Assembly: GCA_948470475.1 (NCBI GenBank) | Contig: OX419347.1 | Coordinates: 14,433,675 to 14,497,674, forward strand | Length of the DNA: 64,000 nt | Origin: Galaxea fascicularis | Lineage: Eukaryota > Cnidaria > Anthozoa > Scleractinia > Euphylliidae | Direction: 5' to 3' | Part shown: piece after piece, positions 12,478-26,200 of the stretch | How the letters are laid out: every line of letters begins with the position of its first letter | Numbering within the stretch: position 1 is the first letter of the stretch | Position numbers and translations under genes: made by a program | Notes under the pieces: generated by a model | Databases searched by the model: none | The model's input: the letters and a program-made list of their open reading frames with translations, nothing else | Told to the model about the DNA's origin: nothing

Positions 12478-12630
12478 GCGGATCCAGGATTTTTTTTAGG
12501 AAGGGGTGCACCACTAAGGAATGGCGTAACTGACCACAGTTTTTGTTTTTTTGCAGAATACCAGTTGTATTAAAACCGCAAGTCACCTCAGGAGGGGGGG
12601 GGGGGGGGATTGCACACCCTGGACCGCCCG
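12478..12630. repeat. Repeat with GGCGGATCCAGGA end and long G run
   Basis: Begins GGCGGATCCAGGATTTTTTT and includes an 18-base G run near 12592-12607, ending around TTGCACACCCTGGACCG. This looks like a dispersed element fragment. The family is not identified. Confidence 0.45.
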
Positions 12631-12823
12631 TTTTAATTAATTTGAAAATCAAAGTATGCTTTTCCAAAAAAAGTGATTATCAAATAACTCACGTGATTGT
12701 TAGTATTTGCTCCAGCTAATAGTTTCGACCATTTTGTAAATATTGAAAAAAGTTGTGCAAACTGGATGCGTGGAAAGTTCTTTTCTTGTACGTAAGAAGT
12801 TTCATTTGCGTTCAAAAATATTA

Positions 12824-13094
12824 CAGGGTTCGCACACTTTTTCAGAAACAAAATTCCAGGACTTTTGCAAGCCTCGGGAAGTTTTATTCCAGCACTCATA
12901 ATCAAGTAATTTTCAGTTGTTGGATTATCTCATCTGGTACTCCTCAATGTCTTACAATAGAGTTTAAGTTTATGACTTGAGTTTTCAAAATGTCAGGGTT
13001 TTAATTAAGGACCTCTTACTATTTTCAAGTAATCTCCAGTCCTGAAAATTGCTACAATAAAATTCAGGCACTTTCCACGACATGTGCGAACCCT
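12824..13094. mobile_element. MITE with CAGGGTTCGCACA terminal inverted repeats
   Basis: The left end CAGGGTTCGCACA and right end TGTGCGAACCCTG are perfect inverted complements bounding ~270 bp. Internal ATTCCAGGAC and CAGTCCTGAAAATT blocks are also in inverse relation. There is no coding capacity. The termini resemble those of hAT-type elements (inference). Confidence 0.75.
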
Positions 13095-15769
13095 GTGTTA
13101 TCTGTTTGATGCGGTAACCTTCATATTGAAAGGCTACTACCTTGAGTTGAAGGTAAAAAAAAAAATCTGTGACAATTTCCAATTATTTGTATTGCAACTA
13201 TAAGGACGAAAAAGCTCAATTTGGTTTAAAATTTCTTTTAGCTTGTAGCATTTGAGAAAGCTGATTGAAAATTAATAAAGACATTTAAGCAGACAAGGAA
13301 AGCTCATGTTTTCCAGTTTTATTCTTAAAGCAATTCACTGTCATTCATTAACAAAGGACGCTGTCCGTTTCAATTCAAAATTTCTATCGACTGATAATTT
13401 ATAACAACTATTTTCATTAACAATACATTAGTAACTTGGACGTATGATCAGTACCACTGCCACGAGCCTGAACCACCGTGGAAAAACCAACTGATTCACA
13501 CACCAAGACTTTATATGAGGGAAGAAAATAAACCGGCTGTTATAACCACTCCAAAAATCCTTCGTTAGTACAGTATCTGATAAATCAGAATCCAGGCTGA
13601 AAAGCAAAATGCTTGAACCGTAAAATACGACTTACTGGTCATTTCAAAATCATATGTAGCTTATGGTCTCTTTTTCCATAATTCCTCCATTTTTGAATCG
13701 ATGACGTCATGGACTTAAAAATGTATGACATCACGCAAACTGAAATGGCAAAATCAAGACACGTTTCAAGGAAATAGCAAAAACTGCATGAATACGAAAT
13801 ATATTTTGCATTCCAAGGTCTTAAAACAAGGGAAATTCTTACATACGGCGCAGCTTGGTTTTCAGCCCGATTTTCCGAGTAAAACTAAGTGAACTATTTA
13901 ATTAAGTTTTCTTGGCGTTAATTGACGCCATTACTCAAAAAACATCTTTCATTTACAACTTAACATTTTCTGCTGACGATTTACTGTATATCAATGTGAA
14001 AACTGTAGATTCTGTTAATTTCAATTAACCTATTTCCAATATAAATTTACATCTATATTTACACTGCCAGCATATATACAAACACGCATATGTATGTATA
14101 CCAACGGCCCATATTTCTGCGGCCCTTACAATTCATAACGCAATTAGGCGACAAACACCGGATCAAAATATTCTAAGACAAAAGCTTAAATTATAATATA
14201 TTCCGGATAAAAAACATGGAAGATTTTATCTGCGTTTTCCTTCGACATTAAACTACAGAAACGAAGAGAACCAAAAATTCTAAACATCTTTCTTTAGAAC
14301 TGCAAGGCAAATGCATAAGTGCACAATTATTTTGCCAAACAGACATTTAAGTATAGTTGAAAATAATACGACTCCTTTCCCTGTCATAACTATATTTTAT
14401 CTTCTAATGTAGTGCAAAAATTATTAATAATTAACTACAACGCCCATGCAATACAAAATATTGTGCGGGTAGACTTAACAAGAAAACGCTTTACTGTAAA
14501 ACTGGAAAAAAACTGCTGAAACGTGCAATGTCATCACAATGACCTAACCAAACAGTCTTATTTGTCAGAAATTCTGAAAAACGTTTGGGATTTATTGGTG
14601 CGGAAGTGACCACCTTCTCAAAACGCTGTGCTTAACGTTGTAACACCAAACACCCTTTAAATAAGGCTCCTTGAGAAGACGCTTGTGCCCACCTAGGGTC
14701 CTCTCTCAACATGACACACGATGAACCCTGAAATAATTATTTCTTCCTTATCTCTTTTAAATTCACCGAGGACTGCAAACTCTCCCGACAGGTTGGCGAG
14801 CACTGTGAGGTGTGTTAAATACCGTGGATGATGCCATTGAGCTGCCAACAACGCTCACAACGGTTTCCAAACATACCCAACATTTTGGGCAAACTCTGTT
14901 GACTGTTATCGGCCAATAATTTGGGATAGTACAGCATACTTTTTTAGGTAATTCTGTGTCATGAAAACTCTTACAACATTGACGGAACTCCTTGAAAATT
15001 AGGGACAAAAAAAAAGGAAAGAAAGAAAGAAATGGAAACAAAGCCAATTGCACAGTCAGATTGTCTTTGCGTTGCTTTCGATGACCTCTTCGAGGCAAGG
15101 CTTTCTATGATGAGCAAAAACTGACCTCGAAGTTTCTTCAGCAAATTTGTTACTAATGCCAATTAGTAATCAGTTTCGTACTCCAAATTTTTTTTATACG
15201 CCCATCAAAATATTTTTGTGTTTTAAATTTCTTTATAAAAAGATACCAATTTAGACTAACAGCAAAAAAATGAACATGGTATGAGGGCGTTAAATGCACA
15301 ACAAACAACTACACGGCGTCAAACTAAATTGTAACTGATAAATAAATAATAAATATTACAACTATATCAATTATATTCTTAGCCTTAATAAGCATATTTA
15401 CTTAACCATGCAACCAAAAATATTCCAAGCATAATTCAGGCAGTCCACGACTATGCACACTCACTTTGGGTATAAAATTAAACCTTTTGTTCTATACAAA
15501 TAATGTCTGTATAACCATTAACATGTGTGCTCGAACATTCAGCCAGCTGATGCTCAAACTAGTTTGACAGGATTTGGAGTGTGTGAACACTCCACTCAAA
15601 CTAGTTTATCCGGATTTTTTGAAGAGCAAAACACAAGATCAGCTTTGAGAGTATACCGGTTTAAGACAGATCAGATGGCTGATTTTCTTGGAACGATTCG
15701 ACACCACTTAATAACGGGAATAAATTAAATCGCTTAATTTATTTCTCTTTTAAAGTAAATACGAATAAA

Positions 15770-15775
15770 TTTATT
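15770..15775 (-). terminator. Candidate poly(A) signal of the LDLR-like gene
   Basis: Minus-strand AATAAA ~490 nt after the LDLR-like stop codon. It also lies 4 nt past the stop of a 64-codon minus-strand frame (15974-15780), so it might serve an unrecognised terminal exon instead. Confidence 0.35.
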
Positions 15776-16263
15776 TCGTTCATTTGATTTCGTAATTCAT
15801 CTCGCCGAAATTTTCAGAGGCATTGTTGCCATGGTTACTTTGGTCCAGCTGAGTGGAATTAGTAATGTTTTTTTCTGAAAGTGATTTAACTAAACACTGC
15901 TGCAAAGCCCGCATTCGATGTTCAATTACTGTTTCTAAGCGAAAGTCTAAGTATTCCATTATACTCAAGACCAACTGAATGAAAGCTTTCGCGAATGAAA
16001 GAAGAACTATGGCGAATCAGACAGGAAACTTAACTTAGCAGCCCCTGGGGAGTCAACTACTTCTTCCCAGTTCCTTCCAACGCCCATCCACCGTAGGGCA
16101 GACGACGCCGGGTAGTGCCAGTGCTCCTGACCGAACAGAGAACTGGAGCGAGGGAAAGAGTCATCCAAGCACACTGGATCCCCCTTCACCACGTACTAAC
16201 AAATGATTGTCCACATCTGACTAAGTGAAATAAGACGGTTACACATCAAGGTGTAGGGTAATA

Positions 16264-17194
16264 TCAAACAATATCGCCGTTTGATACGATCTGACGCGTC
16301 TCATCGTCATCGTCTTCGTAGTATTCTTCGGTATTCTGGACTTCATAGTTGATGTTATGAAAGTCTCTGTTGATATTTCCTTTAAAGATTACTGGCCTCT
16401 TCGTATAAAGTCCATTCACCATCTTGGCTTTGTCGTCTGTGGTTTCAGTTTCAGCGGTATAAACAATTCTGCAACCAAGAGATATGCGTGTAAGGACCAT
16501 TGACCAGTCCCCGAGATTGCCTCAAATATTCTGATAAGTGCCTCACATTAAAGCGATAACTGTTTCACTCACTACTGCGAGTGGAGTGAGGCCGATCTTA
16601 TGAAAGCCACAGAGACAACTTCCCGGAAGTAATGTTTATTTTGTTGTACAAGGTGACTTATGTTTGTGACTGAATGAAATCGTCACTGCGACCATTCATT
16701 TGAATTCTCTTCCTCTGCGGGGCTTTTTTTGTGTTCCGATTTTCGTGATCTGCACTTTCCAACAGGACTATTTGCACCATATTTCGACAGAGATTCTGCA
16801 ACAAGCTTCGTTTATCTCACAACATGGTGTTCAAAGCTTGTCGCTAGCAAAGTGTTGTTAACTAGTGTTCACAATAACTTTTTTCTTTCACAATTTTATC
16901 TGCGTTCACAATGGATTGATTGGCCTGATCTTGTTTCTGCAATGTAGGATTTCTAGAATCCCGCTTCGCAACGCCGTAAAACACCGCATCCCGTTTATAG
17001 AGAGATTTAGCATCCCGTTTACGGCAAATGGCAAACGTCAGGCTAAAATTTGCCGTTTACCAAAAACTCGTAAAATTTATTTGGTTTCAGCTTATATTAT
17101 GTCTGTTTGCCACAGCTATAGAGCAACTACTAAAAACAGAGAATTAAGTTAGAATAAGAGAGTTTTCTTGGTTTTATGACAAGCAACAGCCTGC

Positions 17195-17226
<32 letters not shown>

Positions 17227-20200
17227 TATAACTGCAGTTTCGAACCGTCCCCACCCTTCCCCCCCCCTCCAAAAAAAAAAATCCCGCAACCCAGATCCCG
17301 CAAACCCTGCAGGGATTCTTCCACTATCAAACTTACTCAAGTCGCGGTGATTGTTTCCTCCTAGCGACGATACAGACAGCAATACACACTGCAATGATAA
17401 GGACCAGAGCACCGCTCACTAGTCCGAATATGAGTGCAAAGTTGGGTTTGTTTTCCAATTGTCTAGATTGTTTATCCACAATGTTTACTGAAGGATTTGA
17501 GGTGTAATTGGCAATAACAGGGGGTGCAGTTTTTTCTGGTGTAGGCTTCTCCGGTGGCGGTGCGACTGGTAAAGAAAGACAGGAGATGGCAATGATTAGA
17601 GGCAAGTTACAGGTGACTTTAACCCTTTCACACCCGGGAGTGATCAATACGTTATTTCTCATTACAACATCATTACATTGTCAAACAGACAGGTGATGAG
17701 AATAAAGAAAGAATCAACTAGGGGATATTGTTGGATTGAACACTAAATTCTCAGAGCTAACATTATAAGCTATGTGTGGGAGTCAGTAAGGAGAATTAAT
17801 ATTACGATCGTGGGAGTGCAAAGGTTAATTAGCCACTATCGGCCTCCTCCCGTCTCGTACAGCATTTTATATTTAACAATTCCACAAGCGCGCGTAGGTT
17901 GTGAGATGGTTCCGAGTGGGCTATAATCATCCTATGTATCACAAGCACGAGTGGAATAATTGTTTTACTAAAACCGCCGTTTACCTATGGACAAATCTTC
18001 CCTAGTTTATTTTGTAAGACGCCTACAGTTACCATATTTGTAGAGAATGGTTGTAATAAACAATAGTAGCTATTTGGTACAAAAATATGCTCGGATATTT
18101 GTCCGCGGACATTATCTGTTCCGAGACGCGAACAATTTTCAGAGGTCGAAGCTCGAGGAAAACTGTGAGCTTCGAGGAACTGATAATGTCCAAGGAGGCA
18201 AATGGAGGCTGTGTTTATGATCCTTCAAATATTTTTCGCAACACTCAGTTCAACGAATATTCCCCAGTTTTAGCTGGGGCATATTAAGTCACGTGATGCG
18301 TTTAAACAAATTGCGTTATCCCGAGCTCCCAAGCTGGTATGTCTACCACACACTGTACAGTAACGTAATAGTTTGTAACTCACTTATGCCGCACGTTTTT
18401 CGGTCCAGTTGAAGGTGAAGTCCGTTTGGGCAGCTGCAGCTGAAATTCTTTCCCGGGGAGAGTAAACATAAATGAGAGCAATTTCCGTTGTCTTGCGAAC
18501 ATGGTGTAACAGCTGAGAGGAATATACAAATGAATAAATACATACATCAGATATATAAAAAATGGGTAAATCGATTAATAATAACATTTGAACTGAGTGG
18601 AGTACAATTTGGTCTGAAATCATACGCGTACTAATTTCAAACTCGAACAAGCGCGCAGCGCGAGTTTGATTTCAGACCAAAATTGAACAACACTAAGTTT
18701 GATTACTCCTGTATTACATTCATTTTGAAATCCGTTTTTCTACTTCAGGAAAACCGGATTTTGAATTTTGATGGCAGAAAAATGGGATACGATTTTAAAG
18801 AACAATTCGCGAATAAATTACACTGGTCAGAGGCAATCAGATTGCAAGAATAACCAGTGATTTTAAACTGGGTGTAACAAATCAATCAATTGATCGATTA
18901 GGCAATCGATCAAACAATAGTTACCTTGAGGCTGCCTCTGTGGATGATAAATATGAAGATCTTTAGGCGAGGAAGCCTCGTTCACCAACACCGTTTTATT
19001 CTTGCCTGTGAACTTGTTTGCTTTGTAAATTTTCCTTTCATCGATCCAATACATATGATCCTCAAATAAAGTCACCGCATACGGATCTTTTATCCCTTGA
19101 TTCACAACTTCACGGACGTTCTTCCCGTCCAAATCACAATGTTTGATGACCCTAAGTTTTGCGTCAATCCAGTAAAGTTTTTTCGTGGTGTAATCAATCG
19201 CCAGATCAACCGGCCATTCCATGTGAACACCGCTGATCAACACTTGGCGGTCGCTTCCGTCCATGCTTGCTCGTTCAATTTTCGCCGGGTCGCCCCAGTC
19301 CGTCCAATACAAAAGCCTTCGAAAGAAACAAATGAAGTTTTAAACTCATTCTCTACTACGCTGAAACTGTAGTTGCAATGATGTGCTTGCAACTCTTACA
19401 GCCGTTCAGTTGGCTGATAAAATCTCTTATCTTCCATGTATACCTTAAACACACTCTTGCTTAGACAATGGTCATTTGCCTTAACAAATTTGGTAAAGTT
19501 AAAACGTTGAAAGTATTGTAGCGTTAAGAACGACCTCGGAAGTTTTTGGCGCTGGAAAGTTACCACCTCAGTCGCAATCGATAGAAAACGGGTTTGAGAG
19601 GGGCCGATTAACGATCTGGTACTTTCCTGTGGGGCTGTTTATTACAAACACTACTGTTCTTACCCTTCGGCGGGATCCACAACGATAGAGCTGGGCTTCT
19701 CAATACCGCCAGTAATCAAGGTGCGACGGAAGGCGCCATTCAGCTCCGACACTTCGATAGAACCTACACGAGGTACATTATGACCATTAGCTTTATCTCA
19801 AAACCAGTCAAAGGACCATTCATCTGACACCAAAATTCCTCTCATCGTGTAAGCTCAACGAAATGTCACACTCACCTTGGCTAGCCCAGTAAATTTTTCT
19901 TCCGACCCAATCCAACGCGATTTTCGGGGAGAATTCCAAGCCTTGAACCATAACATTAACAATCTTCGTGGCAACATTATCACCGATGCGAGCTCGTTGA
20001 ATTTTCTTTTCGGACTGCTCTATCCAATAAACCGTGCTCGCGCTGAAGTCAAAGTCCAAAGAGACAGCGTTTTTAAGTTCTTTGACAGCTTCTTTGTATT
20101 CTGAACCATCTGTTCTTATCTGGCGAATGTTTCGACCGTTGCTGAAGATTAGAGAGGGTCGTGGACCTGAAGAAGGGAGTTTTTCTCTTAGCCAATCAAT

Positions 20201-23200
20201 ATAGAATTTTTAACGATCATTTATTGATTTTCCATCATTAAAATGCGGATCTGTAGTGGAGTTTTCGGGAAGTGTCCCAAGAATTTTGGCTACGATATTC
20301 GGCAAGCTATTATTCACCAATTGCACGACATCACTCGCTTTTTCGCACTTACCTTCGGCACGGCACTTTCTACCGTTGGGATCCAAGCGGTAACCATCCA
20401 TGCAGGAACATTTGAAGCCTCCTTTCGTGTTGTAACAGAGCTGGCTACACATTCCTGGAATCTTGCACTCGTTTATGTCTAGAGAAGAAAAAAAAATACA
20501 GCAAAATATGTCAATTGTGGTATAATTTAAACCACTCATCTTATTATTCTGAGGAAAGCAAGATGCCGGAGAAAACTAGAAAGCGCTATCGTTCTTTCAA
20601 GGACCATTGCTTAAAAACAACACAATTTTATCCGACTTTGCAAGCAATCACCTTGACAGCTCTTTTTATCATCCATCAGTTCGTAGCCCGCGTTACACGA
20701 GCAGTAGAAGCCCGTCTTCGTGTCGTGACACTGGTGCAAACAGTGCCCATTGTGGCTTTTGCATTCATTGATGTCTGAAAACAAACAGAACAATCCATGG
20801 TGTCATACTCTAGTGTCATACGGTAAATAAAAGTTTAAAACGGGCTAGTAGCGCATGACGTAAAAATGTGAATGAAAATGTGAATGTGAATGTGAATGTG
20901 AATGTGAAATGACATGTGGTGAAGATGTAACTGTGAAAATGTGATCTCGTTCCCTCTCGCGGATTTCTCGTTCCCGAGTCATCTGTAGTAGTGCATGTGT
21001 AATCACTCAATTTTCCGCTATGCGCTTTACAAATATAAACATAAGCAACACCATTAGTACCCAATTACACAAGCTAATTGAAAAGGAATGCCCTTTGCCT
21101 TGATGTCTAGATCGTAATAATATGATCTTCAGTGACTAGAACGTGTAAATGCTGGGATTTCAGTGAACAAGGAGTGCGCAGGTCACCAGTACTAACTATT
21201 ACCTGAGCAATTGCGCACCGACCCCTCCCCTACCCCAACATTAACACTAATAACTTATTAACTTATTGGGTTAGGGGAGGGGAGGGGTAGGTGCGTAGTT
21301 GTCCAGATACCGAGATTGATCAACTAACTTCAAGTCACTTAGTCAGTCAGCTCCAGATCCCTAGCATTTCCCCGTTTTTGAAAATCAGAACGAGGCTATG
21401 AGAACGAGACCCAGGGCGGCACGTCGTGAGATGAATGATAATCTGGAGCATGCCCATTAGCCACAGTTGTCTGACAACCGATTGTACAAAGGTGTACGGT
21501 TAAAATTTCAACGTCATTGAGCTTCGGAGGCCTCACTGCTTTATCGCTTTATTTCAACAGCTGAAAATAAAAATTAAGCTCGTACTGGTACACTAAAATT
21601 CAGTACGCTACCAATTTCCCGAACACGTACAGGAGGCTGAAAACACTTGGACAGACTAATGAGTTCCGTGACCGTCGGATCACGTGTACACCACGTGTAC
21701 TTACTGCATTTCGTTTCGTCGTCTCCGTGAGGGCAATCGGGGTGCATATCACAAACTTTACTGTCATCAATGCAGATGGTGCTGCTACCACAACGAAACT
21801 GACCAGAGGCACATACGGAGGACGGCTTAGTCGCTGCAGGACAAAAATAAAGACCAATTTTGATTTCATCCACCTTTAATCTTTACTTCAGCACATTAGC
21901 TCGGGAGCTCAGATAAGATAAAAGAATACAAAGGAAACGGAACAAAGATATCAGAGATCTACATCGTGTTTGACTCCAGAAAATCATGACTGCGATAATT
22001 TTCACAAACATTAGTGAAAAGAAAGGGTTTAGTTTCTTGCTCAAAAGCGTTTTCACTCAAGCCTTTTACTGTGGTGCAACGCGCCCTACCGTGGCCACCC
22101 AACAAATATTTTCACAAGTTAGCCACTGATCAAGGTACGTGAATTTCATTGACAGACACGCCTCCGTAGAAAGTTTCAATACGCTACAACCAAATGGAGG
22201 CGTGTCTGTCAAATTCGCGTACCCTGATTGGCTAACTTGTAAAAATGTTTGTTGGGTGGCCACGGTAAGGCGAGTCGCACTGTGAAAACGCACCCTAGCT
22301 ACATAAAGCCAAAACTAAACTATGGACTTGGCAAGCCTACTTCTTACTTAACTGGCGTTTTCTGTCAGTTTAATGAATACGTTTAGCTTACGACTTACAT
22401 TACGTTTTCTTATTTTAATTTACCTTAGAATTCGTTTAATGGTTTAATCTGCTTAATTTTATAAACCTGTTTACACAGGCGATTTTAGAGGCAAAATATG
22501 CAGCAGGTTCTGCGCAGGTGCGCTCACCGAGTTACTGGCGATTTCAAGACGATTGCATTGCGACTATGTTGCCATCGAAGCAGTGTGCACTTGTGACGTC
22601 ATCAGAACGGCTTGATATTGCGTTGGAGTGCAGCGAAATTTGCTACCGGTTGGAAAAGACGATAAGCAGCTATGCAATTACTGAAATTATCGATACTTTG
22701 GAAATCTAAAGGGCACTTTCATGCTCTGGGCAGCCGAAAAATAATAAAACCCCAACCCTTTTTGCGCATGATTTTTCAGCCTCTCCAATTTCTTTGCGCA
22801 TGCTCAGTACTTACAATTAGTAGTGTCACGTGTTGGGTCCGACCGTGGCGATGAGAGAGTTGTTGAGATCGCAGTGGTAGTAACAGACGGGGTTGTAGAA
22901 GCTGGGTTTAAAGACAGTAGCCCAGAATGCATTAGTACAGCTCCAGAGTTGATAAGAACACGACAAGAATAAATTAGTAGTCATTGAAAGTAAATTATAC
23001 ATTTAGCCAGAATAAATTTTTATAAATCCAGCATAAATTGGCACAAGGCCGGAAAAAGTTATTGCAATCGCAAGTCCAAAATAATTAAATTAACACAACA
23101 ATGTCAGAAATAATTATAAAAGAATAAGTGAGTTAAGTATCAGAATAAATTAGTGCAGTGCCAGAATAAATTAACTCGAGCCCAAAATCTGCAGTACATA

Positions 23201-26200
23201 GCTTAGAACTATTGCTAGATAGTGCCCAAGTTGATTAGTTGCACGACAATCTGGTAAACCCTTCATTCTACAACTTTGTAAAGTATAGCTCTCTCAAAAC
23301 AAACTTTGTCTGATGTCCAGTTCAATTCCCTTGTGATTGAAAAGCAATTCGATAGTGTCTTCACAATGTTGCATAACATACGTTTTCAGGGAATTAAAAA
23401 ACAAACAAACAAGAAATAAAACAAAAATACCAAAAAAACAAGACACAAAGTTCATAGAAGAAAAAGGCGAAAAGAAAAGTCTAAAAAAATTAATAAAAAA
23501 AACGACATTTGATGTTGAAGAGTTAGAAAAAACAGCGCGGAAAGAAATTCTTCAGATCATATACTTTTTAGCAGAAATTGACAGCCAGTCCAGCAAGCCC
23601 TAGTAAATTTACCGCAGCAGTTTTTATTAGACCTAAAACGTTTGGGCTACTGTCTTTTACTTTAAGGTATGTTTACTAGTTTCTCAGCAGTTACCCTTAA
23701 CTTTGCTTTATATGACGAACTATTTCATGATGTAAAAGTTACTTTTGAGTGTTACAGAAGTGACTGAACTGAAAAAGGTGACTTAATGAATCTTACTCAA
23801 TACGCCTAACTTTATTCTGTTTTAAGCTTAATTAGCGATCTTTTACGCTTTATCAACGATTACTTTATTCATTTGTTCAACTACCGGCGATATGCATGGA
23901 GCTGTCATTGTCCCAGGCATAAATGTTGAGCTGCAATATTGCTTCTTGCTCACTGAGCAAAATGTAAGTGTTTAACAACAAGTTTAATATTCGCACCCTG
24001 TGGAAATCCGCTATATGATTGAATGTCCTGTGGAGTGTTGGACTTTCTGTGTATGCTTGCGATTTCTGTGCAGAGACGTAAGCTTGGGCATCATGTGCAA
24101 ACACGCATGCTTGCCTACCCTGTGCAAAACCAAACTCTGTACTTACGACAATTCCTCTCGTCGCTTTCGTCACCGCAGTCATCGTTACCATTGCATCGCT
24201 GAATAGCAGGGACACACTTCTGGTTGTCACAAGTGAATTCTTGTGGCGTGCAACCAATGTTGCCTGAAAAAAACATGGTTTGAACATTGTCAATCACACA
24301 ACGGATACGCAAAGCTGGACAAACTATCAAACGCATGCTCACCACAGCTCGACTCGTCACTTCCGTCACGGCAGTCAGATGTTCCGTCACAAATCCACTT
24401 CCGGTGAATGCACTTCCTTCTGTCGCTACAAAGCCATTCGTTTCTTCGACATTTGGGCGGGGGAGGGGTCGGCCTGGTTGAAGCTGAAATAAATACGTAT
24501 TGTCGAAAATCGGTTATTGATCATTCTCCAAAATCCATGTTTTGCCTTAATTTTCGTTGCTCTTTTCGTTGTTTTGGTGCGCTATTGTAACCTTGAGTGA
24601 GTTGAAAATGCAGACAGAAGCTCGGTAACTTATTGTTTAACAAAGATTCCTAAGTTGTAGCTTAGTTCCCGAGTGCATGCATTAGTTCTCGAACCGATCG
24701 CAATGACAGTCTAAGCACAACGAGAGTGTACGTACTTGAGAGGTTACAGCCTTTCTCATCTGAACGATCCACGCACTCAGACGTGCCATCACATCTGTAG
24801 AGACCACGGATGCATCTTCCGCTTTCCACACAACGGAATTGAGATGGATCGCATGTCGACCGGCCTATGATCACAGAAAGAAAGAATGACGATTAAATCG
24901 ACTGTCACTGGTCTCATCATCCTCACCACCATCATCACCATCACTACCATCACCACCACTACCATCACCGCAACCACAATTACCACTACCATCACCGCCA
25001 TCACAATCACCATCACCGCAACCACAATCACCGCCATCACAACCACCATCGCCATCGCCATCACCATCACCGTCACCGCCATTTGTTAACTGGATAATTT
25101 ACAATCCTAACAAGGCAAGAAAGTGACAAGAAACTTACCGCAATTTCTTTCATCGCTTCGATCACCGCAGTCATCTTCTAAGTCGCACCTGAAATCTCGA
25201 GATACACACCTGCCGTTCGCACAACGAAACTCCGTGAATGAGCACGTAGCTACAAAAGGAAAACAGCCATTGTTAGCCAAAGATAACTCCTCAAGTACAA
25301 CCAGCTCATTGAGAACCACCCCAAACTGAAGAACAAAATCCCACCCATTCTAAGCTTCACACGATCTCGTGCAGAAACACATAATGGAAATACCGTACGC
25401 CTCGAAAGCTACAGAGCTACCCCCCCCCCCCCAAGAAAAAAATAACGATGAAAAGGTGCGCTCATCATTAAAATGGGGGGGGGGGGAGGGGAGAGGGGTG
25501 GTCTTAATTTTTCATTTGATTTGTCAATATTTGTAAGATTGCAGCTGGCATTACTTTGTCGTTGGATAGAAAATAGCACGAGAAAGCGTTCTTCATTAAA
25601 ATCTACCAATGGGTTGTGATGAAGGACTCTAACAGAAATACATACGGGCGTCACAGTTCTGTTCATCACTGTTGTCCCCACAGTCATTCTCGTTGTCACA
25701 TCTCAACCTCAAGTCGATACAATTTCCATTGGAGCAGGTGAAGTCTGAAGAACTGCAAGTGGACGAAACAGGGGCTGGAAAAAAAACACCGCTGCTGTTA
25801 GCAGAATCAAAAGAAAGGATTTGTTAACAGCCTCTGCCTGTTTCGGGAAATGAGTCCACTCTCAACACCCCCGCCCCCTCCCCCCTCCCCTTCTTCACGC
25901 CCGAATACCGGACCCCAGTGAGCTGCGGAAATCGAACTTGCAAACTCACTGACTTCAAAGCGCTCTGAAAAGATTGGACGTGCGAGCCGTTTGGCTGGGA
26001 CTTTCAAACTCTCCAAAAGGTTGCTGTTTTATTCGAGTATTATGTCACTTCGGAACTTAAAAACTTACTACATCGTGGTCCGCTGTTCGTTGCTTCATCG
26101 CTTTTATCTCCACAGTCATTGGCACCATCACACGCCCAGTGCCTGGGAATACACTGACCGTTACCACACGTAAATTCATTTGTTGGGTCACACAACCGTC

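Larger units (their letters stand above)
11996..15769. other. Convergent intergenic region between the kinase and LDLR-like genes
   Basis: AT-rich space between two genes that end towards each other. It contains a dispersed repeat (~12150-12340), a G-run repeat (12478-12630) and a MITE (12824-13094). The stretch 13,100-15,770 has no supported gene and may partly be extended 3' UTR of the LDLR-like gene. Confidence 0.6.

Noticed and set aside
14763..15162. 111- and 63-codon minus-strand frames
   Set aside because: Low-complexity Phe/Leu/Ser runs from a GAAA-rich stretch. No homology recognised.
23337..23603. 88-codon Lys-rich plus-strand frame in an LDLR-like intron
   Set aside because: A-rich sequence gives Lys/Asn-rich frames by chance. 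No family was recognised and it is antisense to the gene.
24789..25089. Frames of Met/Val/Ala or Thr/Ile runs
   Set aside because: Translation of the CACCAT microsatellite in an LDLR-like intron. The only real coding part is the LDL-A 5 exon at 24864-24736.
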